Notes: a model not told the origin generated them from the letters alone. DNA of 64,000 bases from Lactuca virosa (GCA_928212115.1 CAKMRJ010005634.1:117261605-117325604), one strand, 5' to 3'. Counted from the stretch's first letter, positions 35,198-46,692 are shown. Program-made: numbers and translations.

Positions 35198-35398
35198 AAA
35201 GAAATAAATGTCGGTCATCTTTTTTTTTTTTCGGACCAACAAATCTAATCTACTCCTAACCTAACACACCTAATTCCACCTATGTCGACAACGGAACTTG
35301 AACCCTCGACCTGAAAGAGGGAGTGAAACACTTAATACCGTTGGGCTAGAAGTATTTTTAAACCATAGTTTAACTAAAGAAATAAATGTCTGTCATCT
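35198..35398 (-). mobile_element. tRNA-derived SINE with 23-bp target duplication
   Basis: Minus-strand SINE, body 35221-35375. On the minus strand a TAGCCCAACGGT segment (A-box-like) near 35348 is followed by GGTCGAGGGTTCAAGTTCC (B-box-like) near 35310, and it ends in an A-rich tail, seen as eleven or twelve T on the plus strand at 35220-35231. It is flanked by direct repeats of 23 bp (35198-35220 and 35376-35398) with one mismatch, the mark of LINE-mediated insertion. It has no protein and depends on a LINE reverse transcriptase. It inserted about 700 bp downstream of the ANTH gene. Confidence 0.82.
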
Positions 35399-35429
35399 GT
35401 CCATTCTATTTTCCACCAACTTTGAAACC

Positions 35430-36118
35430 ATAGTTTAAACGACATACCAAGATATTTGTCATAGATTGGCGACAAACGTTTAGTACAGATTTGCGACGGT
35501 TAGCGATGGATGACCCTACTGACAGATAGCAGCCGGTTCAGTGCTTTAGCGGCAGATAATCGTCATCATTCGTATAAATATTGTTTTAAATTATAAAAAT
35601 TACAAAAAAAAATCTATTATACAAAAAAAGTCTAATAATTAATAAATGAACAAAATTGCAGTATAAACCACTACAATAAATATAAATCTAAAAAATCCAA
35701 TACAAAATTCTAAAAACATAAAACTAGTACGACGGGTCAAATAGGTTGTTGAATGGATACTGTCGGGATGCCTTGCATGAGTTTCCTCAAAAGTTCATTC
35801 ATATTTGCTTGTTGATGGAATTTAGACCATTCAGTTTCTTTTTATGGCACAATCCGGATTTTTCACATTCTTTTCGAAGAGTGCCTTCGAAATCTTGACA
35901 TTCTTAATTAAACAAAGATGCTTTTCAATACTTCGTTGACAACGCACTTCCATCCCATCCCAATGCATACTATGTTGAACTTAGGTCTGCAAATCTTGTA
36001 CCTACAAAAATGTTAAACACATAATTGTTATAGAGACAAAAATAGCAATGTAGTTTACTTTTTTTTGAAAGAGACAATGTAGTTTACTTGTTTTATCGAC
36101 AAATAAAAAAAAATGTGT

Positions 36119-36120
<2 letters not shown>
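35430..36120 (-). mobile_element. Probable CACTA transposon relic
   Basis: At 35465-35570 short GCGAC(G/A) and AGCGGC repeats (GCGACAAACG, GCGACGGTTAGCGATGG) resemble the subterminal repeats of the CACTA end at 42473. On the minus strand near 35720-35830 a short reading ETEWSKFHQQANMNELLRKL resembles the tail of a plant transposase but stops soon after. No terminal CACTA sequence is visible at this side. Assignment is tentative. Confidence 0.4.

Positions 36121-36197
<77 letters not shown>
36121..36197. repeat. (CA)n(TA)n microsatellite, split by copia-D
   Basis: A CACACA run passes into about 60 bp of TA repeat. TA repeats resume at 41696-41737 directly after copia-D, so the element landed in this tract; exact target duplications cannot be told from the repeat. 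Confidence 0.93.
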
Positions 36198-36199
<2 letters not shown>

Positions 36200-36201
<2 letters not shown>

Positions 36202-36782
36202 TCGGAAAATTGGTGTTAATCAATTTATAAAAATGGGTTTTCCCCTTTTTTTTAACACGTCCAAAATGGATTCATATGAATGAGAAATTAATCCTTAAAG
36301 TAAGGGTGTTGGAAGAAGTAAATAAAAGAGTTTAATGCTTGGGAGAAAGAAAAGAAAAGTTTAGGGACCTTTCTTGTAAACATTTCTTTCTTTTGAAACT
36401 GAAATTGTAATTAATATTACAATTTAATTACATATTAACACACATTAATTTTTGTGATTAATAGAGGTGTTTAATTGGAAGGTTATAGAATGTGTGGCAT
36501 AAATACTACTACTATACAACCATTTGAGTACACCAAAAAGAATGCAAGAAAACTCTCTTCTTCCCCACTTCATCTTCTTCTTTTTCTAGCTATATTGAAG
36601 GTAAAATTCAGGTCTAATGAGGGTTCGGGTGGTCTAGAAGAACCACTTCTAGTTGTTGTATCCTGGGAAACAAACATCCGATAGCGGACGAATTTGTTTT
36701 AACGACAATGTGTTAAACACATGCCTCAACTTTTTCCTATATCTTATTTGTTTTCGTACATTTCTGTAATATTATTCCTACA
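36200..36782 (+). repeat. Copia-D 5' LTR
   Basis: 583 bp. The TATA position reads CATAAATA (36498-36505) where the other LTR has TATAAATA, so the promoter driving genomic transcription is altered. A 69-codon frame (36475-36684) is shared with the other LTR only because the LTRs are duplicates. Confidence 0.93.
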
Positions 36783-37769
36783 ATCTTAAAACAAATTCGT
36801 TTGTACAAAACGAACTAGAAATCGGAAACAATTCACTTGCATTATTTTGATATTGTACGATTTTCTTAAAAAAATTTTGATTTTTTTTTCCTGTTTTGAA
36901 GCATCTTTGGTCATTAAGTCATTAAGACATGTATTTGTTTTTAAGTATCGAATTTTCCAGCTTCGGTACTGATTTTATTAAGTACCTAATGGGTTAAGAA
37001 GCTATCTTAACTCAAAAACACAATTTACGTGTTGCTGTGAAATGTTCTAATCTGTCACAATATTCGAAAAATCATAACTTAATCATCGATGCTCATTTTT
37101 GGTTGAAACCAATTCTCAAAGTTTGGTATATGAGTCTACTTCGTTTCATTAGTTTTGGCTGAAAGCTGTAAACAACTCTAACTAGGGTGAAAAATACGAT
37201 TTTCACTGATTGGTTAGATTTTAACAGCTATGATACACAGTTTTGTAAAATTCATAATAAATTGTAGAAAAATCGTATGCTCTTGTGCAAGTAGTCCCTG
37301 GAAAGCTAAGAGACAGGCCTACTCGATTACGAAATTAGATTTCAGTTTTGACCGGATTAAGTGGGGCTAAAGCAGTCTTGAACAGACTGCATTTTTTTGT
37401 GAAAAACAAAAAGGCTTTGTTTAGTCAAATCGACTTCAATTTTATGTAAAACAGCTTTGGAAATCAGAAAACAACTTGGTTTTACTCAAAAACATAACAT
37501 TTAAGTAGTTTTGTTTAAAGAAAACATCAGTTTTCTGATATCATAATTTATGCATCAGTTTTCTGCATGAGAAATCAAATTTTAGAATTCCTGCATCAGA
37601 AATCAAGTTTCATAATTGTTCAAATATAGATTTTAATTATGTTGAGTTTTGTCCAAGCAAGCGGCAAACATATTTTTTGAAAATTAGAATTCTAAACATT
37701 TATATTTAGTGTATAAATGATTTCAGAAATGTCACCATCCATAGTGGAATGATTTTCGAAGTAAACTCT
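36783..37769 (+). mobile_element. Copia-D leader and gag position
   Basis: About 1 kb where gag should lie. I cannot recognise capsid or zinc-knuckle motifs. It is either very decayed or non-coding. Confidence 0.5.
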
Positions 37770-40680
37770 ATGGATGTTAACTCCATTGAGTGATGGATTG
37801 ATATGGGTGTTACACGCCATGTGTGCTCAAAGAGGGAGTGACTCAAGAATTATAAGGTCGTCCAAGTTGAGGCAGAAATTTATTCTTGAAATTATGATTC
37901 TAAACACTTAAATTTGGTGTTTAAAACATTCCAGAAATAGTATCACATAGAAAAGAGCTAACACTTAATGATGTGTTGTATGTTCCATTGATTAGGAAGA
38001 ACTTAGTGTTTGGATGGTTGTTGAACAAAAATGGATTTTTGTTTGGTGTTTGAGTCCAATAAGTTTGTACTAACTTAAAATGGTATGTTTATAGGCAAGT
38101 GTTATGCGGATGGTGGAATGTTTAAATTCCATATATTGGCTAATAAGTCTAATACCAATGAGTTGGATAACTCTTCCGCTTACTTGCTTAAATTTCTAAT
38201 GTGTGACATGCTAGATTTGGATATGTTAATATTGATACGTTAAGAAGGTTAATCAAACTTGAACACATATCTCACTTTCATATAAGTCAAAATATGGATG
38301 CAACACTTGTGTTACGTCAAAGTTAACACACCAATCGTTCAGGTTCGTTAAAAGGACAACTAAACCCCTTGGATTAATTCACACAAATGTGTGTGATATG
38401 AATTCGAATCCATATAACGGTGATATAAGTACTTTATTACTTTTGTTGACGATTGCATTAAACTTTGTTATGTTAATTTACTTAAAAGTAAAGATGAGGC
38501 TATATACAAGTTTAAATTGTACAAAAGTGAGGTTGAGAATCATCTCAATAAAAAGAGTGAATGTGGAGGTGAATATACATCACCATTTGAGGAATTTTTT
38601 GCAAGTCATGTAATTAAACATGAGCTTAAGGCACCTTATTGACCATAACAAATGGCATCACCGAAAGGAAACATCATATATTAAATGAAATATGTCATGT
38701 TGTTGCTTATGTTTTAGGTTGCCACACTTAATGTGGGGGGAAGTTGTGTTGTCAACTAATTACATTTTAAATAAGGTACCCCAAAAGAAAACGAGAAAAA
38801 AAAATACCATCTAAGTTATGGTCGGGTATAAAATCATCTTACAAATACATTCGAATGTGGGGGTATCTCGCAAAGGGTGTTATACCTAACCCAATGGTTG
38901 TAAGGATTGTATACTAGATTGTTGGTTGCATCTTTATTGGTTATGCACAAAACAATAGAGTTTATCAAGTGCTCCAAAACAATTGGGCACAAAGAATCCT
39001 CTCATGAAGAAGAAAATGGAGGAATAAATAGATCATGATTGAGTAAAAGGGGACAAGTGAGAAATCATTTGGAAATGATTTATGTATGTATATGGTTGAA
39101 AGAGAGCCTCAAACTTTCAAAAAGAAATTCACTTCCTTTTACAGATCTTAATGAAAAGATGCAATTAAAAGTGAAATGGATTCTATTTTGCCAAATCACA
39201 CATGAGAGCTAGTGGATATACCTCTAGTATGTAAACCACTAGGCTATAAATGGACTTTCAAGAGGAAAATGAAAGCAGATAGATCCAAAGAATATGAGAA
39301 TCAGTTAGAACATAGTGTTCTATGATTTCAATAGATATATGCACTGATTTCTTGTTTGGAAATTTAGAATCAAATGATACTTCTATACTCCAAGAAGCTA
39401 TTTCCATTAAATCCAATAATATTGGTTGGAATTAATCAAAACAAGATAAAGGTTTTGATGGATATTAAGATACTCAACATGAATTTGAAAGAACTATGAA
39501 TGGAAATATGATTATTCTAAGTTTGGAATCAAATGATTGTTTCTTAAAAGATCATATTGGATTAAGTTGTAAAAACTAATAATGGTTCTATCGTTTGAAC
39601 TATTGAGTTTGATAAATCATTGTGATTTAGTGGGTTTCCAAATGAGAAGTAAGAGCTGATGACATATCTGAAATATATGTTTGGATTACAAACATAAGAA
39701 TGTCTTGATTAATTTCATTTGTATGCTCTTATAATTATATATGGTTGTAACTTCTCGAAATTTGGAAGTATATCATTCTGATATGAAACTAAAACTTCTA
39801 AACATAGGTTTAGAAGTATAAATCTACATGGAACTGCCAAGCAGTTATCTTACCCGAGCGAAAGCAACAAAATGTGTGAGTAGTAAAGTCATTATATGAT
39901 TAAAGCAATCTTTGGAACAACGGGTATCAAAAGTTTGAATATGTCGTTCAACATCAATGAATGTGATGAAAAAGATCCATATAAATGGCACTTTAAAGTG
40001 TTATTCTATTTTATGACACAACAGGATCCTTGAGATAGGATGCTTAAATAATTTTACATGTAGATGGTTAAAGCAAGAAATTGCATGAAAAATACGATAT
40101 TTGCAAGAAAAGTCATGTATGGAATATTCGCAATTACATCTGGCCAATGTTATTGTGAATTCACAAATACATCTACTACATATGCTTATCGTATTATGTT
40201 GACACAATTATTCATATTCAATATTGGTAACTATGGTGTAGTAATAACCATATTGATAATGGTCAACATTTGTTGGAAAATATAAGAGAACAAATTTGCA
40301 AGTTTATCCAAGGATGGACAATGAACTAAAGGGCTGCGTAAGTTCTTGGGAGACGTCCCACGACTAGCCAATAACTCCTGTATATGTACATAATGGTAAG
40401 TCTAGACATATTTGTCAAAGACATAACACCATTTAACAACGACTCTCAAGATGAATTATCTTTAATGACTATATAAATTCAAAATAAGATTGTGGATCCG
40501 CTAACAAAATGCTTGGAATGAGAGGTCGTTTTGAGGAATGGTACAAAAACCCATAGATTAATAAGTTATTGTGAAGGAAAACCCAACCTAGTTGACTGGA
40601 GATCCCAAGATCTAGGTTCAATGGGACAACCTACTTGCATATAACATTTGTGAATCACTGTGGGGGTTAACCCCAACCCA
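37770..40680 (+). pseudogene. Copia-D pol relic
   Basis: Read in shifting frames, in order: a protease trace WIDMGVTRHVC (about 37788; the active-site DSG is DMG), a pre-integrase trace VNIDTLRRLIKLEHI (about 38225), CNTCVTSKLTHQSF, and PLGLIHTNVCDM at the integrase start (about 38360). Then come an RT start EMDSILPNHTW..LVDIPLVCKPLGYKWTFKRKM (about 39172) and a C-terminal KIVDPLTKCLE (about 40480). Many stops and frameshifts occur; the RT catalytic DD was not found. It encodes nothing functional. Confidence 0.78.
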
Positions 40681-41099
40681 TTCCTAAAATAAACAGTGAT
40701 GCAGGTTAAGCTTATAGCCGAAGATGATAAGTTGGAAATCATCATGCATTAGCTTTTAATGATTATTATAGAATCACCTATGTGAGAGAGAAGTGGGGTC
40801 GCTTCAAAAGGAATTGTATGGGCACATTCCTAAGAGCTCTTACAGAACCAGGCAAGTGTCCGTGACCATAACGGACACATCAATGAGAACCTAACCAGGT
40901 CAGGGAGAATCATGTGAGACACATATTGATTATTTACACAAATGGCAGAACAGTTCAAGGACATCGAGTCTACTGGTCCGCTAGTAAAATAAATATGTAT
41001 CTTAAGGGAAGGTTCAAAGGGTAATACCTACCTATCCTATGCATGATTCAACTGTTGGATTTTATCTAGGTAGCTTGAAAATGTTTGATCAATTTTCAT

Positions 41100-41112
41100 T
41101 CATGTGGGGGAT
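41100..41112 (+). other. Polypurine tract of copia-D
   Basis: TCATGTGGGGGAT next to the LTR start TGTTGG at 41113. Confidence 0.8.
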
Positions 41113-41691
41113 TGTTGGAAAATTGGTGTTAACCAATTTATAAAAATGGGTTTTCTGTATTTTTTTAACACGTCTAAAATGGATTCATATGAATGAGAAA
41201 TTAATCCTTAAAGTAAGGGTGTTGGAAGAAGTAAATAAAAGAGTTTAATGCTTGGGAGAAAGAAAAGAAAAGTTTAGGGACCTTTCTTGTAAACATTTCT
41301 TTCTTTTGTAACTGAAATTGTAATTAATATTACAATTTAATTACATATTAACACACATTATTTTTTGTGATTAATAGAGGTGTTTAATTGGGAGGTTATA
41401 GAATGTGTAGTATAAATACTACTACTATACAACCATTTGAGTACACCAAAAAGAATGCAAGAAAACTCTCTTCTTCCCCACTTCATCTTCTTCTTTTTCT
41501 AGCTATATTGAAGGTAAAATTCAGGCCTAATGAGGGTTCGGGTGGTCTAGAAGAACCATTTCTAGTTGTTGTATCCTGGGAAACAAACACCCGATAGCGG
41601 GCGAATTTGTTTTAAGGACAATGTGTTAAACACATGCCTCAACTTTTTCCTATTTCTTATTTGTTTTCGTACATTTCTGTAATATTATTCC

Positions 41692-41695
<4 letters not shown>
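41113..41695 (+). repeat. Copia-D 3' LTR
   Basis: 583 bp with an intact TATAAATA box at 41411-41418. It is followed at once by (TA)n, the other half of the split microsatellite. Confidence 0.93.

Positions 41696-41737
<42 letters not shown>
41696..41737. repeat. (TA)n microsatellite, right half
   Basis: TA repeat continuing the tract interrupted by copia-D. Confidence 0.95.
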
Positions 41738-41743
<6 letters not shown>

Positions 41744-42305
41744 AGTAGAAAAATAAAGAGGTAAGGGTATCGAAAATAAATGAGGTGTGAGTATTTTTAA
41801 TGTCGTGAAACTGAAAATATTTTCATTTCATTTATTTTAACATCTTTTAAGGGAAAATAGCAACGGAAGACTTAATTTTATTATTTCAAAAATGTTTCAG
41901 ACCACAACGATACTTCAAAGCTCAAAACACAGTTCCAAACCATTTAACCATAGGGGAAGCAAAAGTACTTTAAGTAAGAAATTAAAAACATATCCAAAAT
42001 GATATCAGTAAATAAAACTCTACTACCCAAATAATAACCCTTTCACCAAGCAAAACTCCTAAGCTACCAATATCGAAAACTCCTAAGCTACCAATATCGA
42101 TCATATAGCACAAAAGTAAAAAAGAAACAAATTTCAGCCTTTCCTACGTGAGTTAATAGGAGTTGTCCTACGTGAGTTAATAGGAGTTGTACACAGTCCA
42201 ATGCATATCACATAACAAATAACCGCATATCATAATGATTCAATAGCATGTTCAACCATGTATATCTATGTTCAATCACATTTTCTACCACATAACATAT
42301 ATAAC

Positions 42306-42340
<35 letters not shown>

Positions 42341-42472
42341 ATCAACCACATATTATATATTTTCAACCGCAAATACAACCACATAATAGGCAATTGTCTC
42401 TTAGTATAACCTAACACACGCGAATTACCCCGTTCATTAGTCGTTTATTTAGCAAGAGATAAGCTCTAAATG
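41738..42472. other. Unclassified AT-rich segment with small duplications
   Basis: No gene recognised. It holds a perfect 24-bp tandem duplication (42053-42100, AAACTCCTAAGCTACCAATA unit), a perfect 25-bp one (42141-42190, CTACGTGAGTTAATAGGAG unit) and a short TA/CA microsatellite at 42299-42340. Which element it belongs to is unknown. Confidence 0.5.
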
Positions 42473-43132
42473 CACTACTAGAAAATGAGGTATCAGCGAC
42501 GGACAATTCCGTCGGTAAAGTCTGTCAGCGGCGGATTAGCAACAAAATTGGTAGTCGAAAAAACCCTTGTCGCTAATACTCAACGACGGATTTTGCGAGG
42601 GATTAGCAACAGATTTCCGACTACATAAATTTGCTCAAGGAACCTTTGTATTTTGTTGCTAATGTCCGTCGGTAATCCACCGCTGATTAGATCAGGCAAC
42701 CCATTGATTCCTTCATTTATTTTGCATTAGCGACTGGACGTTTTTGGTGCTATGTATGGTCGTTATCGTCAACTGGAGTTTGTTAGTTAGTTACAGTCTA
42801 TTCTTTGATAAATCTTTGATCTTCTATAACTAAATTAACATATGAAATTGAAATAATATATTGCGAAACCAAAATTCTTAGAATTATATGGCCCATTCGT
42901 GTACAAAAACTACTAAAACTAAAAATTCAAATTACCGAAATTAAAGGACACAAATACATCAGGAAATCAAAACATCTACACTTCCTTCATGGGTAAAAAG
43001 TATATCCATAAAAAAGATCATTCCTTCTGTCTCTGTGCAAATTGACCCAGGCCACAATATATTCAAATTGTTAAAAGCTAGTACCGTCTACTAAGATTTT
43101 TCTTGGTGAAGAAAGTATGTCTTAAAGTTGCC
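42473..43132 (+). mobile_element. CACTA transposon end, truncated by gypsy-E
   Basis: The terminal inverted repeat CACTACTAGAAAA stands at 42473. Behind it are subterminal repeats of both orientations: GCGACGGACAATTCCGTCGG (42494-42513), GCGGCGGATTAGC, AACGACGGATT and GTCCGTCGGTAATCC, to about 42690. These are typical of class II CACTA (En/Spm) ends, where the transposase binds. The rest (42700-43132) has no coding trace. The gypsy-E LTR begins at 43133 and the other end is not in view. Confidence 0.8.
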
Positions 43133-44675
43133 TGTAACACCCCGACTCCCAGAAGCTTGGAAAGTGGTTCTTGTGAAGAAGGCTTGAAGTCTAAGGAGCT
43201 TGGAGCAAAGGAAAGCTTGTGGATCTAACTCTACTTCATCTTGGCATCATTTTGAAGGTAACAAGTCGTTACCTTGACTTCCCTATAGCCATAAAGTTAT
43301 CTAATTTAGCAAGCTTGGGGCTTTCTCTTTGGGTTAAACCTTTCCTTTAGCTTGGTTTTGGCATTTAGGACCATGCATGTACGTAAAGTTTGCAAATTTA
43401 CGTGGAAACCATGCCCAGGAGGTTAGATCTGCAATATGGAGCTTTGGGGTGGCTTAAAAACGTCTGGATAAGAAATTGACTGCATGAACTCGACGATTCG
43501 CATAGCTGACTCGGCGAGTCGGATGAAGATTGCCCGTATTTGATTCTGCATGAACTCAGCGAGTCAGTAAGAGGACTCGACGAGTCATTTGGGGTTTTCC
43601 CCAACATCTGGACACGCATGGACTCGACGAGTTGGTTGGAAACTCGGCGAGTTAATTAGGGTTTTGGTGATTTCTGAGTTCTTAAGGAACTCAACGAGTT
43701 ACTAGCTACACTCGACGAGTCGGGTCAACATGGACTGTTGACTTTGACCGTTGACTTTGACTTTGACCAAGGGTTGACCAGTTTGACTTATGGGGGTATT
43801 TTGGTAATTTTGGAATTTTTGGAAGTGGATCATTGGTGGATGTAGGTGTTGAACTTGGAGTTGCATTTGGTGGAGTTTGACTTTATCACTTTCAGCTACT
43901 TGTGAGGTGAGTTCTTCTCACTATATCAACAAGGTCTACGGCACCAAGGCCGGCCCTTTATGATTTGTATCCTGGTTATAGGATGTTTGCTATGTTAGTG
44001 ATCGGTTACATAAGTATCATGGTTATAGGATGGTTGTTATGTTAGTGATCGGTTATATCGGTATCCTGGTTATAGGATGGTTGCCATGTTAGTGATCTGT
44101 TAGATCTGAATGACTATATGTGCATGCTAGCTAGCGTATGATATTTATGTGCACATGTTTGTTGGGTTGGGGGATTGGGTTGAGGCAGGTCCTACTATGT
44201 GCTATAGGCCAAGATACCCAGGGCAGACCGGATAGACTACAGACCTAATTAGGGCATACTACTCAGGCCGAAGGCCCGGCGAGCGGTCCGGATAGGCTGA
44301 AGGCCCTGAGAGCGGTCCAGACGTGCCGAAGGCTCGGAGAGCGGTCCAGATAGACTGAAGGCATGTGAGGCGGTCCGGTCAAACTGATGTCTCATTATGC
44401 ATGTTGTATTTGTTTATATGATATGATTATGATTGTATGGCGTTGGTATTTTGGGGGAACTCACTAAGCTTCGGGCTTACAGTTGTTGATTTTGTTTCAG
44501 GTACTTCTGATGATCGCGGGAAGGTGAAGGCGTGATTGTATACCTCCTTATGTTTTTATGATTTGATTATGGGATACTCTGACATTATACTATTTTGAAA
44601 ACAAGTTTCGTAATAATCATTGGTTTTGAAATGTTTTAAAAAGTTTAATTTTGGCATATTTTTTTGGATATTACA
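43133..44675 (+). repeat. Gypsy-E 5' LTR, apparently lacking its TATA region
   Basis: It starts TGTAACACCCCGAC and ends GGATATTACA, followed by a primer-binding site, so it is a 5' LTR. At 1543 bp it is about 500 bp shorter than its relatives. The promoter-proximal ACTCG pairs and the TATTTAAA box seen in the other LTRs are absent, so a deletion inside the first 150 bp is likely. About eight ACTCG-N-CGAGT motifs remain at 43487-43725. It also has the shared ACTCACTAAGCTTCGGGCTTACAG block at about 44459. Confidence 0.88.
43907..44500 (+). other. Putative LTR intron in gypsy-E
   Basis: Donor GTGAG|GTGAGTTC at 43907, acceptor TTTTGTTTCAG|GTAC ending 44500, 594 nt. It encloses a 46-47-bp repeat (43968-44108, TATCCTGGTTATAGGATG units) and a second repeat of GCGGTCCGGAT-x-GAAGGC units (about 44220-44380). 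Confidence 0.5.
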
Positions 44676-44678
44676 AGT

Positions 44679-44690
44679 TGGTATCAGAGC
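44679..44690 (+). other. tRNA-iMet primer-binding site of gypsy-E
   Basis: TGGTATCAGAGC three bases after the LTR end; exact match to the usual plant gypsy/copia site. Confidence 0.95.
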
Positions 44691-46277
44691 GTTGGTTTGA
44701 GTGAATTGGAGGAAACACTCGTGTGTATCCAATCTCAAACTGAGGACAAAAATTTTAAAATGATTTTCAAACAGTTTTCAGAATAATAAAGGAGGATGTA
44801 AGTGTACGATCACCCGGAGCCACTAAGTAGACCCCAAATTACCTTACGGATTATTTGATTTATGTGATATGTTAGAACAGCATGCTAGTACTAGGTGTAA
44901 CGCCCGGATCTCAGTACATATTTTAAATAAAAGTAATTGCATTTTTACACTGGGACTCGGCGAGATGGAGGCCTAACTCGTCGAGTAGACTAGACTCTTG
45001 GACGCGGGTTTTAAGTAACCTACTCGACGAGTCGGAGAGCCCGACTCGGCGAGTAGGACTAGCTGGATGAAACCTTAATATTTAGGGTTTGCATCCTATT
45101 TAAACACCTTATCTTGTCCCAACCCAACCTCCATCATCCCTCCCAGTCCAGAAAAGCCCTAACTCGAAACCCTAATCATTTATTGAGTGTTCTTGAGCTT
45201 TTTGGTGCCATTTGTGTGTATTTGAAGTTTGAGAAGGAGAAGGAAGCTTGAGAGATCAAGAGGAAGCAAGAAGATCCAGAGGTTTTGGCACATTTCCAGC
45301 TCATTTGAGGTATAAAGCTGAAACCTTGACCATCTATCTCTTAGATCTTTAGTTAGGGTTCATTTCTACCTTTTCTAAGCCTTAGAAGGCCCATATTCGG
45401 GATTTTGGGGTTATAAAGGGGTATGACTTCAGATATGGAACCATTGAGGGTTCCTATGGCATAAAGGTGCCAGCTTCATTGCCATAAGAGCCCCATGCAC
45501 CTTGTAGACTCCATTTTAGGGCCATTTGTGCCAAATACCCCATGCATGAATGTTAAGTTTGTAACTTTACGTGTATTATGGGCCCTATGAGGCTAGATCT
45601 ATGTTTTGAATGTGTTAACCCCGACTGAAATCAACTATATGGACATGGACTTTGGGGGACTCGGCAAGTCGTTCATGGGAATCGATGAGTCGGGGTATGG
45701 TACCCCAACCCTTTTCTGCTTTGATCGAACTAGTTGAGTCTAGAAGAGGACTCAACAAGTTAGATGTGAAACTGGACCTGGAAATCATGGAACTCGGTGA
45801 ATTCAAGAACAGAACTCGGCGAGTTCAAGGCAAGTCCCAACTGCATGAAGACGAACTCGACGAGTTCATAAGGAACTCGACGAGTCTAAGGATAATGTGC
45901 CTTCTTGCATAAAAAAGGACTCGACGAGTTCAAGGATGAACTCAGCGAGTCAGTTGAAGAATGTCCCGACTTGGTATGAAGGAGAACTCGACGAGTACAT
46001 GCAAGGCTGGACGAGAAGGGTCGGGGTTTTAGTGTTTTTAGGATTTAGGTACTCGGCGAGTTGTTGGGTTAACTCGGCGAGTCGAGTCAACAAGACGTTG
46101 ACTTTGACCCAGAGTTGACTTTGACCAAGGTGTTGACCTTGACTTTGGCTTTGGCCCGAGTAACCCTTGTAAGGATTAAGAGTATGTAATTGTAAATTAA
46201 GTAAGGTTGTTATGTGTAGGAGTTGAGATGAGTTGATCTCGGCAACGAGAATAGTTCAGACACTTCACGACACTGAG

Positions 46278-46692
46278 GTGAGTTACCTTCCAGTAGGATT
46301 GGGTCTAAGGCCACAATGTCGCCCCACTAATAGGAGTTTGTAGTTAGATATTTGTATATATGATAATTTTCTGGTATGCCACTATCTGTTATGTTCTATG
46401 TGTCAGTATGCTATGATTCTATGTGGTAGTGGTAGGGGTGAAATAGTCCCTAATATCCGGTTGAAATAGACCGAAGGGGAGGCCAGCACCCAGATATGCT
46501 AGGCATTCATCCGGTTGAAATAGACCGAAGGGGAGGCCAGCACCCGGATACGCTAGGCAATTATCCTGTTGGAATAGACCGAAAAGGAGGCCGACACCCA
46601 GATATGTTTGGCTAGATATGTTTTTGTATGGTATGTGGTATGATGGGGGAACTCAATAAGCTTCGTGCTTATAATTTTCAATTTTGTTTCAG
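46278..46692 (+). other. Putative LTR intron in the plus solo LTR
   Basis: Donor TGAG|GTGAGTTACC at 46278, acceptor TTTTGTTTCAG|GTACC ending 46692, 415 nt, enclosing the 54-bp minisatellite. Confidence 0.5.
46457..46612 (+). repeat. 54-bp minisatellite, 3 units
   Basis: Units start CCGGTTGAAATAGACCG at 46457 and 46511 and CCTGTTGGAATAGACCG at 46565; each continues AGGAGGCCAGCACCCAGATA with small changes. Confidence 0.92.

Larger units (their letters stand above)
36200..41695 (+). mobile_element. Copia-D, complete LTR-to-LTR element with dead pol
   Basis: 5.5 kb with two LTRs of exactly 583 bp each. By hand I count about 18 differences between them (about 3 percent), including a CCCC/TGTA block. 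The LTRs start TGTCGG / TGTTGG and end CCTACA. A CATGTGGGGGAT polypurine tract precedes the second LTR, giving plus orientation. No clear tRNA-iMet primer site follows the first LTR. The interior is a degraded pol with no usable frame. Confidence 0.9.

Noticed and set aside
35300..35350. A possible tRNA gene suggested by A- and B-box-like sequences
   Set aside because: The body lacks a tRNA cloverleaf length and has an A-rich tail and target duplications, so it is a SINE, not a tRNA gene.
36475..36684. A 69-codon frame conserved at 36475 and 41388
   Set aside because: The two copies are the two LTRs of copia-D, so the similarity reflects LTR duplication, not selection on a protein.
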